Shown here piece after piece: positions 42,440-50,285 of a DNA stretch of 64,000 bases; the stretch's first letter is position 1; every line of letters starts with the position of its first letter. The DNA comes from Ornithinimicrobium sediminis (GTDB lineage Bacteria > Actinomycetota > Actinomycetes > Actinomycetales > Dermatophilaceae), in NCBI RefSeq assembly GCF_021272345.1, contig NZ_JAJSDQ010000004.1, positions 186,001 to 250,000 of the forward strand, written 5' to 3'. Under the pieces are notes generated by a model. The model searched no databases. It was not told where the DNA came from and worked only from the letters and a program-made list of their open reading frames with translations. The position numbers were made by a program, and so were the translations under genes.

Positions 42440-43206
42440 CGCACGACTCCCAGCTCGCGCAGCACCTGGGCAAGCCGCACGGCGGCGCCAGTACCGTGAC
42501 CCAGCACCTCCACCTGGCTCTCCGGCGGTGGAAGCACCCGCAACCCGAGCCGGCCGTTGCCCCGCGGTTCGACACCCGGTGCGAGGACCTCGATCGGCGT
42601 CTTCCTGGCCCGCATCCGTCCGGTGATCGCAGGGTAGCGCGGCTGCACGCCGCCCTCCAGCACGGTGGCGACTGCGGGCAACGGCAGCTCGTAGACCACG
42701 GTCCCCGTCGCCGTCCCGGCCCGGACCTCGGCCCGGCCCTCGGCCACGGTGATCGTCTGCGCCCCGGCCACCACCGGCCGCGCGAGCAGGTGCGCCAGCC
42801 GGATACCGACCTGGTGATCTCCGGTGTCAGCAGCGTCGTTGCCCAGCAGCACCAGGTCGTAGCTGGTGCCACCGGCCTCCTTCTCGCGCACGGCGGAGGC
42901 GATCGCGGCGGCGACGTCGCCCGGCCCGAAGCCATCTGCCTGCGCATCGATCCGGACGGCCGCATGGGCACCTACTGCGACCGCGGCCCGCAGCTGCTCC
43001 ACGCAGTCCTCTTGCCCCAGGCTGAGCACGGTGACCTCACCACCGGACTCACCGGCGATCTCCACCGCGATGGCGACGGCACACTCCTCGTGCTCGCTCA
43101 TGGTGTAGCCGGCGTAGCGCCCGTCCACTGCGTCCCCGGCCTCGTTCAGCACCACTTCGCCGCTGGCGTCGGGCACCCTCTTCACACACACCAGCACGTC
43201 GGTCAT
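42436..43206 (-). CDS. etfB: Electron transfer flavoprotein, beta subunit
   Basis: 256 residues. It begins MTDVLVCVKRVPD, then has EHEECAVAIAVEIA, an AMP-binding-type loop (LLGNDAADTGDHQVG) and YELPLPAVATVLEGG with KARKTPIEV-like RMRARKTPIEV at the recognition loop. It pairs with EtfA (ATGA overlap). The frame is open upstream; ATG 43206 gives the conserved N-terminus and is one base from the end of the flavoprotein gene. Neighbours make it the electron acceptor of that flavoprotein. Confidence 0.94.
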   Translation of the reverse strand: MTDVLVCVKRVPDASGEVVLNEAGDAVDGRYAGYTMSEHEECAVAIAVEIAGESGGEVTVLSLGQEDCVEQLRAAVAVGAHAAVRIDAQADGFGPGDVAAAIASAVREKEAGGTSYDLVLLGNDAADTGDHQVGIRLAHLLARPVVAGAQTITVAEGRAEVRAGTATGTVVYELPLPAVATVLEGGVQPRYPAITGRMRARKTPIEVLAPGVEPRGNGRLGLRVLPPPESQVEVLGHGTGAAVRLAQVLRELGVVR

Positions 43207-43207
43207 C

Positions 43208-45760
43208 TCAGGCGCCCCCCGTCCCGGGACCCAGCTCGGCATACCGCCCCTTCACCCGCAGGTTGTCCGGGTCGAGCAGCGGGGTGGCGTCGGCGCGGGC
43301 CACGGTGACGGGGAAGAGCTGCTCCATGTAGGAGACCGCCAGCTCGGTGCCGGGCACCGCCTGCGCGGGCGGTAGGAATGCCATCAGCACGTGCGTGCCC
43401 AGACTCGGTGCCGAGGCGGCCGAGGTGACGTATGGATGGTGTCCGTGCCCGTCGGTCAGGAGCTGGCCCTCACGGGTCAGGATGGGTTCGCCACCGAGCA
43501 TGTAGCGCCTCGAGCCGTCGGCGCAGGTGTGGTCGTCGACGGTCAGGGCGCACAGGACCGCCCTGGGGGCCACGCCTTGTTGCTCGAGGACCGCCTGTCT
43601 GCCGATGAAGTCGGCGTCCTTGATCCTGGGCCTGCTCATCCCCGTCTCGAAGAGGCTGCGCTCTGCGTCCAGCTCTGCGCCGTAGGCGCGGTACCCCTTC
43701 TCGATCCGACCGGTGGCGGTGTAGACGCCGATCCCGACAGGCCCGACGCCGTGCTCGCGCCCGGCCTCGATCAGCCGGTCCCACAGCGCCGCTCCGGTCT
43801 CCATCGGCACGTAGAGCTCCCACCCGAACTCCCCCACGTAGGAGATCCTGGAGGCCAGCACCGACAGCTCCCCGACCTCGATGAGCCTCCACGTCGCGAA
43901 CGCGAAGCTCTCCGGGGAGATGTCGTCGTCGGTCAGCGCGCCGAGCACGTCGCCCGCCCGCGGTCCCCAGAGACCGACCGTGCTGATGGCGGAGGTGAGG
44001 TCGACGAGCCGGGCCCCATCGGGCAGGTGGTCGGCGAACCACTTCTTGTCGACCATGCCGTGCGCTCCGCCGGTGACGACGCGGAAGTGGTCGTGCGCGA
44101 GGCGCATGACGGTCAGGTCGGAGCGGAAGCCACCAGCCTCGTCCAGCACCGGGGTGTAGATGACCCGGCCCACCCGGACATCCGCCTGTGCCACGACGAT
44201 GCGCTGGATCGCGGCCAGGGCCTGCGGGCCGACGACGTCGAAGATCGCGAAGGCGGTCAGGTCCACGATCCCGCCGCGGGCCCGCATCGCCAGGTGCTCC
44301 GCGTTGATGATCGGGCTCCACCAGCGGGCATCCCACTCGTTCTCCCGGTGCATCACTGCCTCACCGAACTCCTCCAGGAGGCCGGCGTTGGTCTCGTACC
44401 ACTGTGGGCGCTCCCAGCCCACGGCCTCGTGGAAGACGGCACCGAGCTCACGCTGCGCGGCGTGCATCGGGGAGAGCCGCAGCGGGCGCGAGCTCTGCCA
44501 CTGCTCTGCGGGGTGCACGATGCCGTAGGTCTTGTTGAAGCCTTCGCTGGTGCGGGCGCGGATGTGGGCGCGCGTCCGCTGGTGCGGATAGAAGCGGGCG
44601 ATGTCGCTGGCTCCCAGGTCGATCTCGGAGCGACCGTGGGTCATCCACTCGGCCATGGCCCGCCCGACGCCGGGACCTTCCTTGATCCATACCGCTGCGC
44701 AGCTCCACAGCCCACCGACCTCGGGAGTCTCCCCCAGCACCGGTGCGCCGTCGGGGGTGAGCGAGAGCAGGCCGTTGATGGCGTACCGGATCTCGGCGCG
44801 CTCGTCGCCGAGCAGCTCGGGCATGATCTCCAGGGCCTGTTCCAGCTGTGGGTCGAAGTCGTCCTCCGTGAACGGCATCTCGGTCGGCGAGAGCTTGGCC
44901 TGCGCGATCGAGGGGATCTCCTCGGGCTCGTGCAGGATCGGCCGGTGCGCATAGGAGCCGACCTCCATGTCCGAGCCGTGCTGGCGTTCGTAGCAGAACG
45001 TGTCCATGTCGCGGATGATCGGGAAGCTGATCTCACCCTCCGTCCCGGCCAGCGGGGCGCAGGGTCCCACCGAGATCATCTGGTGCACCGCCGGGGTCAG
45101 CGGGATGTGCGCGCCCGCCATCCGCGCAAGCCGAGGGCTCCAGACGCCGCAGGCGATGACCACCACGGGGGCCTCGATCGAGCCTTTGTCGGTCTGCACG
45201 GCACGGACTCGGCCCTCGGTCACGGTCATCCCCGTCACCTCGACGTTCGGCACGGTGGTCAGGGCACCGGACTCCTGGGCCCGCTCCCGCATGATGGTGC
45301 CGGCGCGCAGCGAGTCGACCACGCCGACGGACGGCGTGTAGAAGCCCCCGACCACGACGTCGGGGTCGACGAAAGGCACCATCTCGACGATCTCCTCCGG
45401 GGTGACCAACCGCGACTCGACCCCCCAGGCCGTGGCCGACGACATCCGACGCCGCAGCTCCTCCATCCGCTCCTGCGTCCGCGCGACCTCGATGCCGCCG
45501 GACTCGGTGAAGACGCCCATCTCGCGGTACTGCCGAACCGAGTCCAACGTCAGGTCTGTGATCTCGCGACTGTGGTCGACGGGGAAGACGAAGTTTGAGG
45601 CATGACCGGTGGAGCCGCCGGGGTTCGGCAGCGGACCCTTGTCTATCTGCACGATGTCGTGCCACCCCAGCAGGGCCAGATGGTGGACCAACGCGTTCCC
45701 GACGATGCCGGCCCCGATGACCAGCACGTCACAGCGGTCCGGGAGGGTTGATCTGCTCAT
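43208..45760 (-). CDS. FAD-dependent dimethylglycine/sarcosine oxidase-dehydrogenase-like protein with GcvT domain
   Basis: 850 residues, the length of dimethylglycine oxidase. The N-terminal half is a DAO-type flavoprotein: VIGAGIVGNALVHHLALLGW near residues 14-33 and PGGSTGHASNF, where His corresponds to the position of the covalent flavin in dimethylglycine oxidase. The C-terminal half (from about 430) is a GcvT-like folate domain (VDLTAFAIFDVVGPQALAAI, SYVGEFGWELYVPMETG). Oxidation of an N-methyl amine would give a methylene group transferred to tetrahydrofolate. ATG 45760 is the start; EtfA/B follow, so it is probably an ETF-linked dehydrogenase. The exact amine is unknown. Confidence 0.88.
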   Translation of the reverse strand: MSRSTLPDRCDVLVIGAGIVGNALVHHLALLGWHDIVQIDKGPLPNPGGSTGHASNFVFPVDHSREITDLTLDSVRQYREMGVFTESGGIEVARTQERMEELRRRMSSATAWGVESRLVTPEEIVEMVPFVDPDVVVGGFYTPSVGVVDSLRAGTIMRERAQESGALTTVPNVEVTGMTVTEGRVRAVQTDKGSIEAPVVVIACGVWSPRLARMAGAHIPLTPAVHQMISVGPCAPLAGTEGEISFPIIRDMDTFCYERQHGSDMEVGSYAHRPILHEPEEIPSIAQAKLSPTEMPFTEDDFDPQLEQALEIMPELLGDERAEIRYAINGLLSLTPDGAPVLGETPEVGGLWSCAAVWIKEGPGVGRAMAEWMTHGRSEIDLGASDIARFYPHQRTRAHIRARTSEGFNKTYGIVHPAEQWQSSRPLRLSPMHAAQRELGAVFHEAVGWERPQWYETNAGLLEEFGEAVMHRENEWDARWWSPIINAEHLAMRARGGIVDLTAFAIFDVVGPQALAAIQRIVVAQADVRVGRVIYTPVLDEAGGFRSDLTVMRLAHDHFRVVTGGAHGMVDKKWFADHLPDGARLVDLTSAISTVGLWGPRAGDVLGALTDDDISPESFAFATWRLIEVGELSVLASRISYVGEFGWELYVPMETGAALWDRLIEAGREHGVGPVGIGVYTATGRIEKGYRAYGAELDAERSLFETGMSRPRIKDADFIGRQAVLEQQGVAPRAVLCALTVDDHTCADGSRRYMLGGEPILTREGQLLTDGHGHHPYVTSAASAPSLGTHVLMAFLPPAQAVPGTELAVSYMEQLFPVTVARADATPLLDPDNLRVKGRYAELGPGTGGA

Positions 45761-45778
45761 CGCGACGAACCCTTCCAA

Positions 45779-45812
45779 CTGCGTATTGCGCAACTCTGCG
45801 CGTATAACGCAA
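45779..45812. promoter_or_regulatory. Pair of IclR-type operators near the flavoprotein gene
   Basis: CTGCG-TATTG-CGCAA at 45779-45793 and GCGCG-TATAA-CGCAA at 45798-45812 match the palindrome TTGCG-N5-CGCAA. They start exactly 19 bp apart, and the nearest is 19 bp upstream of the flavoprotein start codon. They mirror the pair at 45911-45944. Confidence 0.6.
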
Positions 45813-45910
45813 CTATCGTGCGCCCGGGTCGAACTCCTGTCAAGGGCCCTTCTCGGGGACTCTCCCGTGCCAGGCCTCCCCTTCCGGCCGGCCTTGATGT
45901 GTGACTGCTG

Positions 45911-45944
45911 TTGCGTATAGCGCAAACCGTTGCACTATTCGCAT
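45911..45944. promoter_or_regulatory. Pair of IclR-type operators near the GcvT-like gene
   Basis: TTGCG-TATAG-CGCAA at 45911-45925 is a perfect palindrome, and TTGCA-CTATT-CGCAT at 45930-45944 is a weaker one, again 19 bp between starts. They lie about 92-126 bp before ATG 46037. Confidence 0.6.
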
Positions 45945-46036
45945 CGCATGAGGTAGCGTGCGTAGGCACGCTGAGTCACAGCGCACTGCTCTGGTCGGTC
46001 CATGCAGGTCCGGCCCTGCACCGCAAGGAGGGGACG

Positions 46037-47416
46037 ATGACACCGTTCCTGAGCACCGCGACCTACGCGGACAAGGCCGCTGAGCAGGCCGCCCCGCAGG
46101 CAGCCTCACCTCATACCAGCCACCACAACCACCCGACGGTGAACCAGGGCCGGACCCTGCCGGTGAACCTTCGGCAGACCGGCTCGACCCCCGTGGAGCT
46201 GCTGATCTCGACCCGCATCCGCAAGTCGCCCTACTGGCACCTGTCGGTCGCCGCCGGCGCCTGGCGCGCCGAGGTGTACAACCGCGTCTACCACCCGCGT
46301 GGCTATCTCTCCATGGAGGAGGGCGGCCCGCTCAACGAGCACCAGTCTGTGGTGAACGACGTCACCATGTGGAATGTCGCGGTGGAGCGCCAGATCCAGG
46401 TCACGGGCCCGGAGGCCGAGGACTTCGTCAACTACGTCATCACCCGGCAGGCCAAGAAGATCTCACCGATGCACGCGCGCTACGTCATCCTCTGCAACGA
46501 GGCCGGCGGCATCCTCAACGACCCGGTGCTGCTGCGCCTGTCGCAGGACGAGTTCTGGTTCAGCGTGTCCGACTCCGACCTCATGCTGTGGCTGCAGGGG
46601 GTGAACGTCGGCAAGGGGTATGACGTGCGCATCCAGGAGATCGACGTCTGCCCGGTCCAGATCCAGGGCCCGAGGTCCGAGGCCCTGATGCATGACCTGA
46701 TCGGCCCGGTGGTCGCCGACATCCCGAACTACGGTCTCGCCGCGGCCTCGGTCGCGGGGCTGCCGGTGATCGTCTCCCAGACCGGGTTCACCGGTGAGAA
46801 GGGTTACGAGATCTACCTCTACGACGCCACCCTTCACGCCGAGGAGATGTGGCACGCAGTGCTGGAGGCCGGCAAGGCGCACAACCTGCGGGTGATCGCC
46901 CCCGCCCACCCCCGACGCGTCCAGGCAGGCATTCTCTCCTGGGGCCAGGACATGGACGCCGAGACCTCGCCGCTGCAGACCAACCTCGCCTACCAGGTGC
47001 CGCGGATGAAGGAGGAGGACTACGTCGGCAAGGAGGCACTGGAGGCCCAGCGGGCACAGCTGGAGGCGGGTTTCCCGCCCTTCACCCAGATGCTGGTCGG
47101 GATGAGGCTCGGCGGGAAGCCGATCACCGACTACGCGCCGGACTTCTGGTTGGTGAGCACGGCCGAGCATGACGACCCTGTCGGCTACCTGACCTCGCCC
47201 TGGTACTCGCCGGAGCTCGGGACCAACATCGCCCTGGGCTACGTGCCGGTCGAGCAGAGCCAGGTCGGCACCCAGCTGCGGGCATGGCTGCCGGACGAGT
47301 ATGCCGAGACCCCCGGCGAGCCGGTCGGCGCCGTGGTGGTGCAGGTGCCGTTCCGCCCGTCGGTCAACCCCAACACCCGCGAGGTGCTGGCGGACGAGGG
47401 CAAGCAGTTTCTCTGA
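46037..47416 (+). CDS. GcvT/DmdA-like tetrahydrofolate-dependent methyltransferase
   Basis: 459 residues. After a polar N-terminal tail with a His-rich stretch (HTSHHNHP, about 29-36), the GcvT fold is clear: TMWNVAVERQIQVTGPEAED, KISPMHARYVILCNEAGGIL, NDPVLLRLSQDEFWFSVSDS and TGFTGEKGYEIYLYD. It resembles DmdA-type dimethylsulfoniopropionate demethylases and other aminomethyltransferases; such proteins move a methyl or methylene group to tetrahydrofolate. CAAGGAGGGG precedes ATG 46037. It is divergent from the flavoprotein operon across paired IclR-type operators. The substrate could be DMSP, a betaine or an O-methyl aromatic; the sequence does not decide. Confidence 0.85.
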   Translation: MTPFLSTATYADKAAEQAAPQAASPHTSHHNHPTVNQGRTLPVNLRQTGSTPVELLISTRIRKSPYWHLSVAAGAWRAEVYNRVYHPRGYLSMEEGGPLNEHQSVVNDVTMWNVAVERQIQVTGPEAEDFVNYVITRQAKKISPMHARYVILCNEAGGILNDPVLLRLSQDEFWFSVSDSDLMLWLQGVNVGKGYDVRIQEIDVCPVQIQGPRSEALMHDLIGPVVADIPNYGLAAASVAGLPVIVSQTGFTGEKGYEIYLYDATLHAEEMWHAVLEAGKAHNLRVIAPAHPRRVQAGILSWGQDMDAETSPLQTNLAYQVPRMKEEDYVGKEALEAQRAQLEAGFPPFTQMLVGMRLGGKPITDYAPDFWLVSTAEHDDPVGYLTSPWYSPELGTNIALGYVPVEQSQVGTQLRAWLPDEYAETPGEPVGAVVVQVPFRPSVNPNTREVLADEGKQFL

Positions 47417-47458
47417 GCCGCACCTACACGCGGCAGGGCCCGGTCGCCCCGCCTGGCC

Positions 47459-48238
47459 TCAACCGTGCCACCCGAGCCGGGTGGACAGGCCGGTCGCGGC
47501 GCGTCGCAGCGGGGCGAGCAGCTCCCCCTCCCGCTCGACACCCATCCGGAAGGACGGACCGGACAGGCTGATCGAGGCCACCAGCTCCCCGTGGACGTTG
47601 TAGACCGGAGCAGCCATCGCGGTGAGGCCGATGTCCAGCTCGTCCCGCACTACGGCATAACCCTGCTTCCTGACCACCGCGACGAGCCGCTCCAGCTCCG
47701 CCGGCTGCGTCACCGTGTGCTCGGTGAAGGCGGTGAGCTCGCCCCAGGCCTCTCTGCGCTCGGCGGGGGAGAGCCCACCGAGCAGCACGCGGCCGTTCGA
47801 GGTGGCGTGTAGCGGGATGTGCTGCCCGACCCAGTTGTACGAGGTGATCGTCGAGGGGCCGAGTGCCTGGTCCACGTAGAGAGCCGTGTGTCCGGCCATC
47901 ACCGCGACGTTGACGGTCTCGCCGGTCTCCTCCGCCAGTGCCCGGCATACCGGCCGCCCCTCCTGGACGAGGTCGAGCCGGGCAGTCGTCGCCCCGGCCA
48001 GGCGAAGGATGCCTGGACCCAGCCGCACCGGACCGCGAGCCTCCGGCTGCTCCACCAGGTCATGGGCAGAGAGGGCGGCGACCGTCCGGCTGACGGTGCT
48101 CTTGTGGACCCCGAGCTCGTCGGCGATCTCGCCCAGACCTGCCTCGCCGGTGCGTGCCAGGATCTCGAGGATGGTCAGGGCCCGCTCAACGGACTGCACC
48201 GGGGACCGGTCGCCCCCGTCGCTCTCCTCGTCCGCCAT
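47459..48238 (-). CDS. IclR-family transcriptional regulator
   Basis: 259 residues. The N-terminal winged helix reads SVERALTILEILARTGEAGL, IADELGVHKSTVSRTVAAL; the C-terminal IclR effector domain contains HIPLHATSNGRVLLGGLSP, then RDELDIGLTAMAAPVYN and ASISLSGPSFRM. It probably binds the TTGCG-N5-CGCAA palindromes in the 45761-46036 promoter and at the metF start. ATG 48238 is 10 nt after the metF stop, so it is in the metF operon. A TAGGGT box 7 nt upstream could drive it separately, but it overlaps the metF stop codon. Convergent with the GcvT-like gene. Confidence 0.92.
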   Translation of the reverse strand: MADEESDGGDRSPVQSVERALTILEILARTGEAGLGEIADELGVHKSTVSRTVAALSAHDLVEQPEARGPVRLGPGILRLAGATTARLDLVQEGRPVCRALAEETGETVNVAVMAGHTALYVDQALGPSTITSYNWVGQHIPLHATSNGRVLLGGLSPAERREAWGELTAFTEHTVTQPAELERLVAVVRKQGYAVVRDELDIGLTAMAAPVYNVHGELVASISLSGPSFRMGVEREGELLAPLRRAATGLSTRLGWHG

Positions 48239-48248
48239 ACGGCCCACC

Positions 48249-49124
48249 CTAGGGACCGGAGGGACGGGCGCCACGCTCGGGGTGGATGCCCGACAGCATG
48301 TCCAGCTGCTCTCGGCGCCAGGACTCGGTCCGGCCGACCTGGTTGAAGGTATAGATGTGCAGTCCGCAGATCCCGAGGCGCTCGTCTGCCGCCAGCTGGG
48401 CGACCTTGTGCACGAAGGTGGTGCTGGAGAAGCCCGGCAGGACGATCCGGGTGAACACGTTCTTCTGCTTGCGCAGGAACCGTATCGAGTCACCGGCCCC
48501 GATCGTCGTGGCCATCCGCAGCAGCTTGCCGGGGTCGACCGGCCCGGGGACGCCCACGTGCACGGGCAGGGCGACGCCGCGGTCGCGGACCGACTCCAGC
48601 CACCTCCCCACCATTGCGTGGTCGAAGGTCATGTTCGACACGATGGAGGTGGCGTGCTCGCGCTTGGCCCACATGGACTCCACCAGGACGTGGTCGTCGA
48701 TGCCAGGGTGGGACTCCGGGTAGCCGGTGATGCCGACGTGCTCGAACGGCCTGCCCAGGTCGTCCAGGGCCAGCAACAGCTCCAGTGCGCCCTCGAAGGT
48801 CTCGACGGTGCCGGTCGCGTCCCCCCCGGGCACGAAGACCTCGGTCACGCCGGCTTCCTGCAACCGTGACACCAGGCGGGGCAGCCCGGCCCGGGGCACC
48901 ATCCGTGCTGCCAGGTGCGGCACCACGTGGTAGCGCTGCGCCAGCCGCTCGGTGACCTCGAGCGTGGCGTCCAGTCCCTTGGTCGGTGACGCCGTGACCG
49001 TGATGGTGCGACCTGGCGCCACATGCTCGTGCACCCGGTCGACGATGCCCCCAGACGGCAGCACCTCCAGCCGGGCGTCGAGCAGCAACGACCTCAGGGC
49101 GGAGGGCGGACGCTTGTTGCTCAT
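48249..49124 (-). CDS. metF: Methylenetetrahydrofolate reductase
   Basis: 291 residues, normal for bacterial MetF. The TIM barrel shows the early VTASPTKGLDATLEV, VPHLAARMVPR, VFVPGGDATGTVETFEG, ITGYPESHPGIDDHV and the late FNQVGRTESWR. The last stretch, IYTFNQVG, matches the barrel end. The enzyme interconverts methyl- and methylene-tetrahydrofolate. In this cluster it could run in the oxidative direction, recovering methyl groups put on folate by the GcvT-like protein. ATG 49124 follows AGAAAGAGG with a 7-nt space. An IclR-type palindrome covers its start codon. Confidence 0.88.
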   Translation of the reverse strand: MSNKRPPSALRSLLLDARLEVLPSGGIVDRVHEHVAPGRTITVTASPTKGLDATLEVTERLAQRYHVVPHLAARMVPRAGLPRLVSRLQEAGVTEVFVPGGDATGTVETFEGALELLLALDDLGRPFEHVGITGYPESHPGIDDHVLVESMWAKREHATSIVSNMTFDHAMVGRWLESVRDRGVALPVHVGVPGPVDPGKLLRMATTIGAGDSIRFLRKQKNVFTRIVLPGFSSTTFVHKVAQLAADERLGICGLHIYTFNQVGRTESWRREQLDMLSGIHPERGARPSGP

Positions 49125-49131
49125 CACGCAA
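49117..49131 (-). promoter_or_regulatory. IclR-type operator over the metF start
   Basis: TTGCT-CATCA-CGCAA at 49117-49131 differs from the TTGCG-N5-CGCAA palindrome at one arm position. It covers the start codon (49122-49124) and extends into the Shine-Dalgarno spacing. It is 3.2 kb from the other sites, which links metF to the same regulator. Confidence 0.5.
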
Positions 49132-49211
49132 CCTCTTTCTCAAGACGCATCCAACCTACGAGAGTCCGGAGCTCAGGACAAGCACGCGAGCGCGGGTCAT
49201 CTCCGCCCCTG

Positions 49212-49950
49212 GTGCCCCAGGGCACCGTTGCCAACTCGGTGGCCGTCCGTGCCGACGGGCTCGCGGTGGTGGCCCTGGAGGCCCCGCAGAAGACCGACGA
49301 CGGCTGGCTGCCCGTGGTCGACATGCGGCCGCAGGAGCCGGTGCCCCTCGGCGCGTACCGCGTCGGGTCCTGCCCGACATGGTCGCCCTGACTCCCCGAG
49401 GCGACGCGGTGGCCATCGCCGACGTCCGTGCCTCCGAGGGAGACGCCCTACCAGGCGGGCATGACCGTGGAGGAGCTGTAGGCGGACGAGAACCTCGGTC
49501 GCCTCAAGGTCACCCTGGCCCAGGCCCTCGACGAGCAGGACAGCTGCTACGCCGAGCTGTTCACCTACGGGACGCGCGGCTTCTCTCTCGTCGACGGTGA
49601 CGGCACCCTCGTCTTCGACTCGGGCTCGCAGTTCGAGGAGATCCTCGCCGCGGCGGTCCCGGACTTCTTCAACTCCAACCACTCGGAGACGAGCTTCGAG
49701 GGCCGCTCCGACGACAAGGGTCCCGAGCCCGAGGGTGTCGTGCTCGGCGAGATCGACGCCCCGGACCTATGCGTTCATCGGCCTGGAGCGCATCGGCGGC
49801 GTCATGGTCGACGACGTGACCCAGCCCGCGGCGGCGTTCTTCGTCACCTACGTGAACAACCGGGACTTCTCGGTGTCCGTCGAGGACACCGAGGACATCG
49901 ACGCAGCACTGGCCGCTGCGGGTGACCTCGGCGCCGAGGGCCTGGCTTAG
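49212..49950 (+). pseudogene. Choice-of-anchor I family secreted protein, decayed
   Basis: Pieces in three frames match this family in order: VANSVAVRADGLAVVALEAP (from 49212), LPDMVALTPRGDAVAIAD-like (near 49370-49420), GRLKVTLAQ with [13 protein letters not shown] and [20 protein letters not shown] (49490-49740), and [20 protein letters not shown] and [19 protein letters not shown] (to TAG 49950). At least three frameshifts and one in-frame TAG (49479-49481) break it. The N-terminal part and signal peptide are absent. It lies directly before a decayed tRNA end. Confidence 0.7.
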
Positions 49951-49981
49951 CACACCAGGTCCCCGTTCAGGCTCTGGACAG

Positions 49982-50026
49982 CCTTTGGGTCCGTAGGGTG
50001 TGGGTTCGAGCCCCACGGGCCCTCTC
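49982..50026. repeat. Decayed tRNA 3'-end fragment
   Basis: The T-arm GTGGG-TTCGAGC-CCCAC and preceding TCCGTAGG match the att-like tRNA ends at 21327-21367 and 28560-28600, with small changes and one indel each side of the variable region. No 5' half lies upstream. It marks the right edge of the accessory region. The next 258 bp hold nothing I recognise. Confidence 0.5.
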
Positions 50027-50273
50027 AGGCCATTGCTGGTCAGAGGCAGTTATGGCCTCCAGGCGGCTGCTCCGCGAGCCGGGGATCGCCGTCCGCAATC
50101 CGTCGCAGGCGGCCATCCCTGTATGCCGAACCTCGTCGGGGTGCGGTGGTGCTGTGTCACGACGCTCATCCGCCGTCGAGTGAGACCCTCCGTCGACCCC
50201 GGCGAGGCACCTTTCGAGTGCGCAGAGCGGTGGAGGCCAGGCCGGTGTGCTCGTGCCCCGTGCGTCGCCGCTC

Positions 50274-50279
50274 CATACT
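50274..50279 (+). promoter_or_regulatory. -10 box of a leaderless promoter
   Basis: CATACT ends 6 nt before GTG 50286. Confidence 0.4.
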
Positions 50280-50285
50280 GATGGG

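Noticed and set aside
48246-48251. TAGGGT box for a leaderless IclR transcript
   Set aside because: It overlaps the metF stop codon and the gene is 10 nt after metF, so it is more likely chance within an operon.
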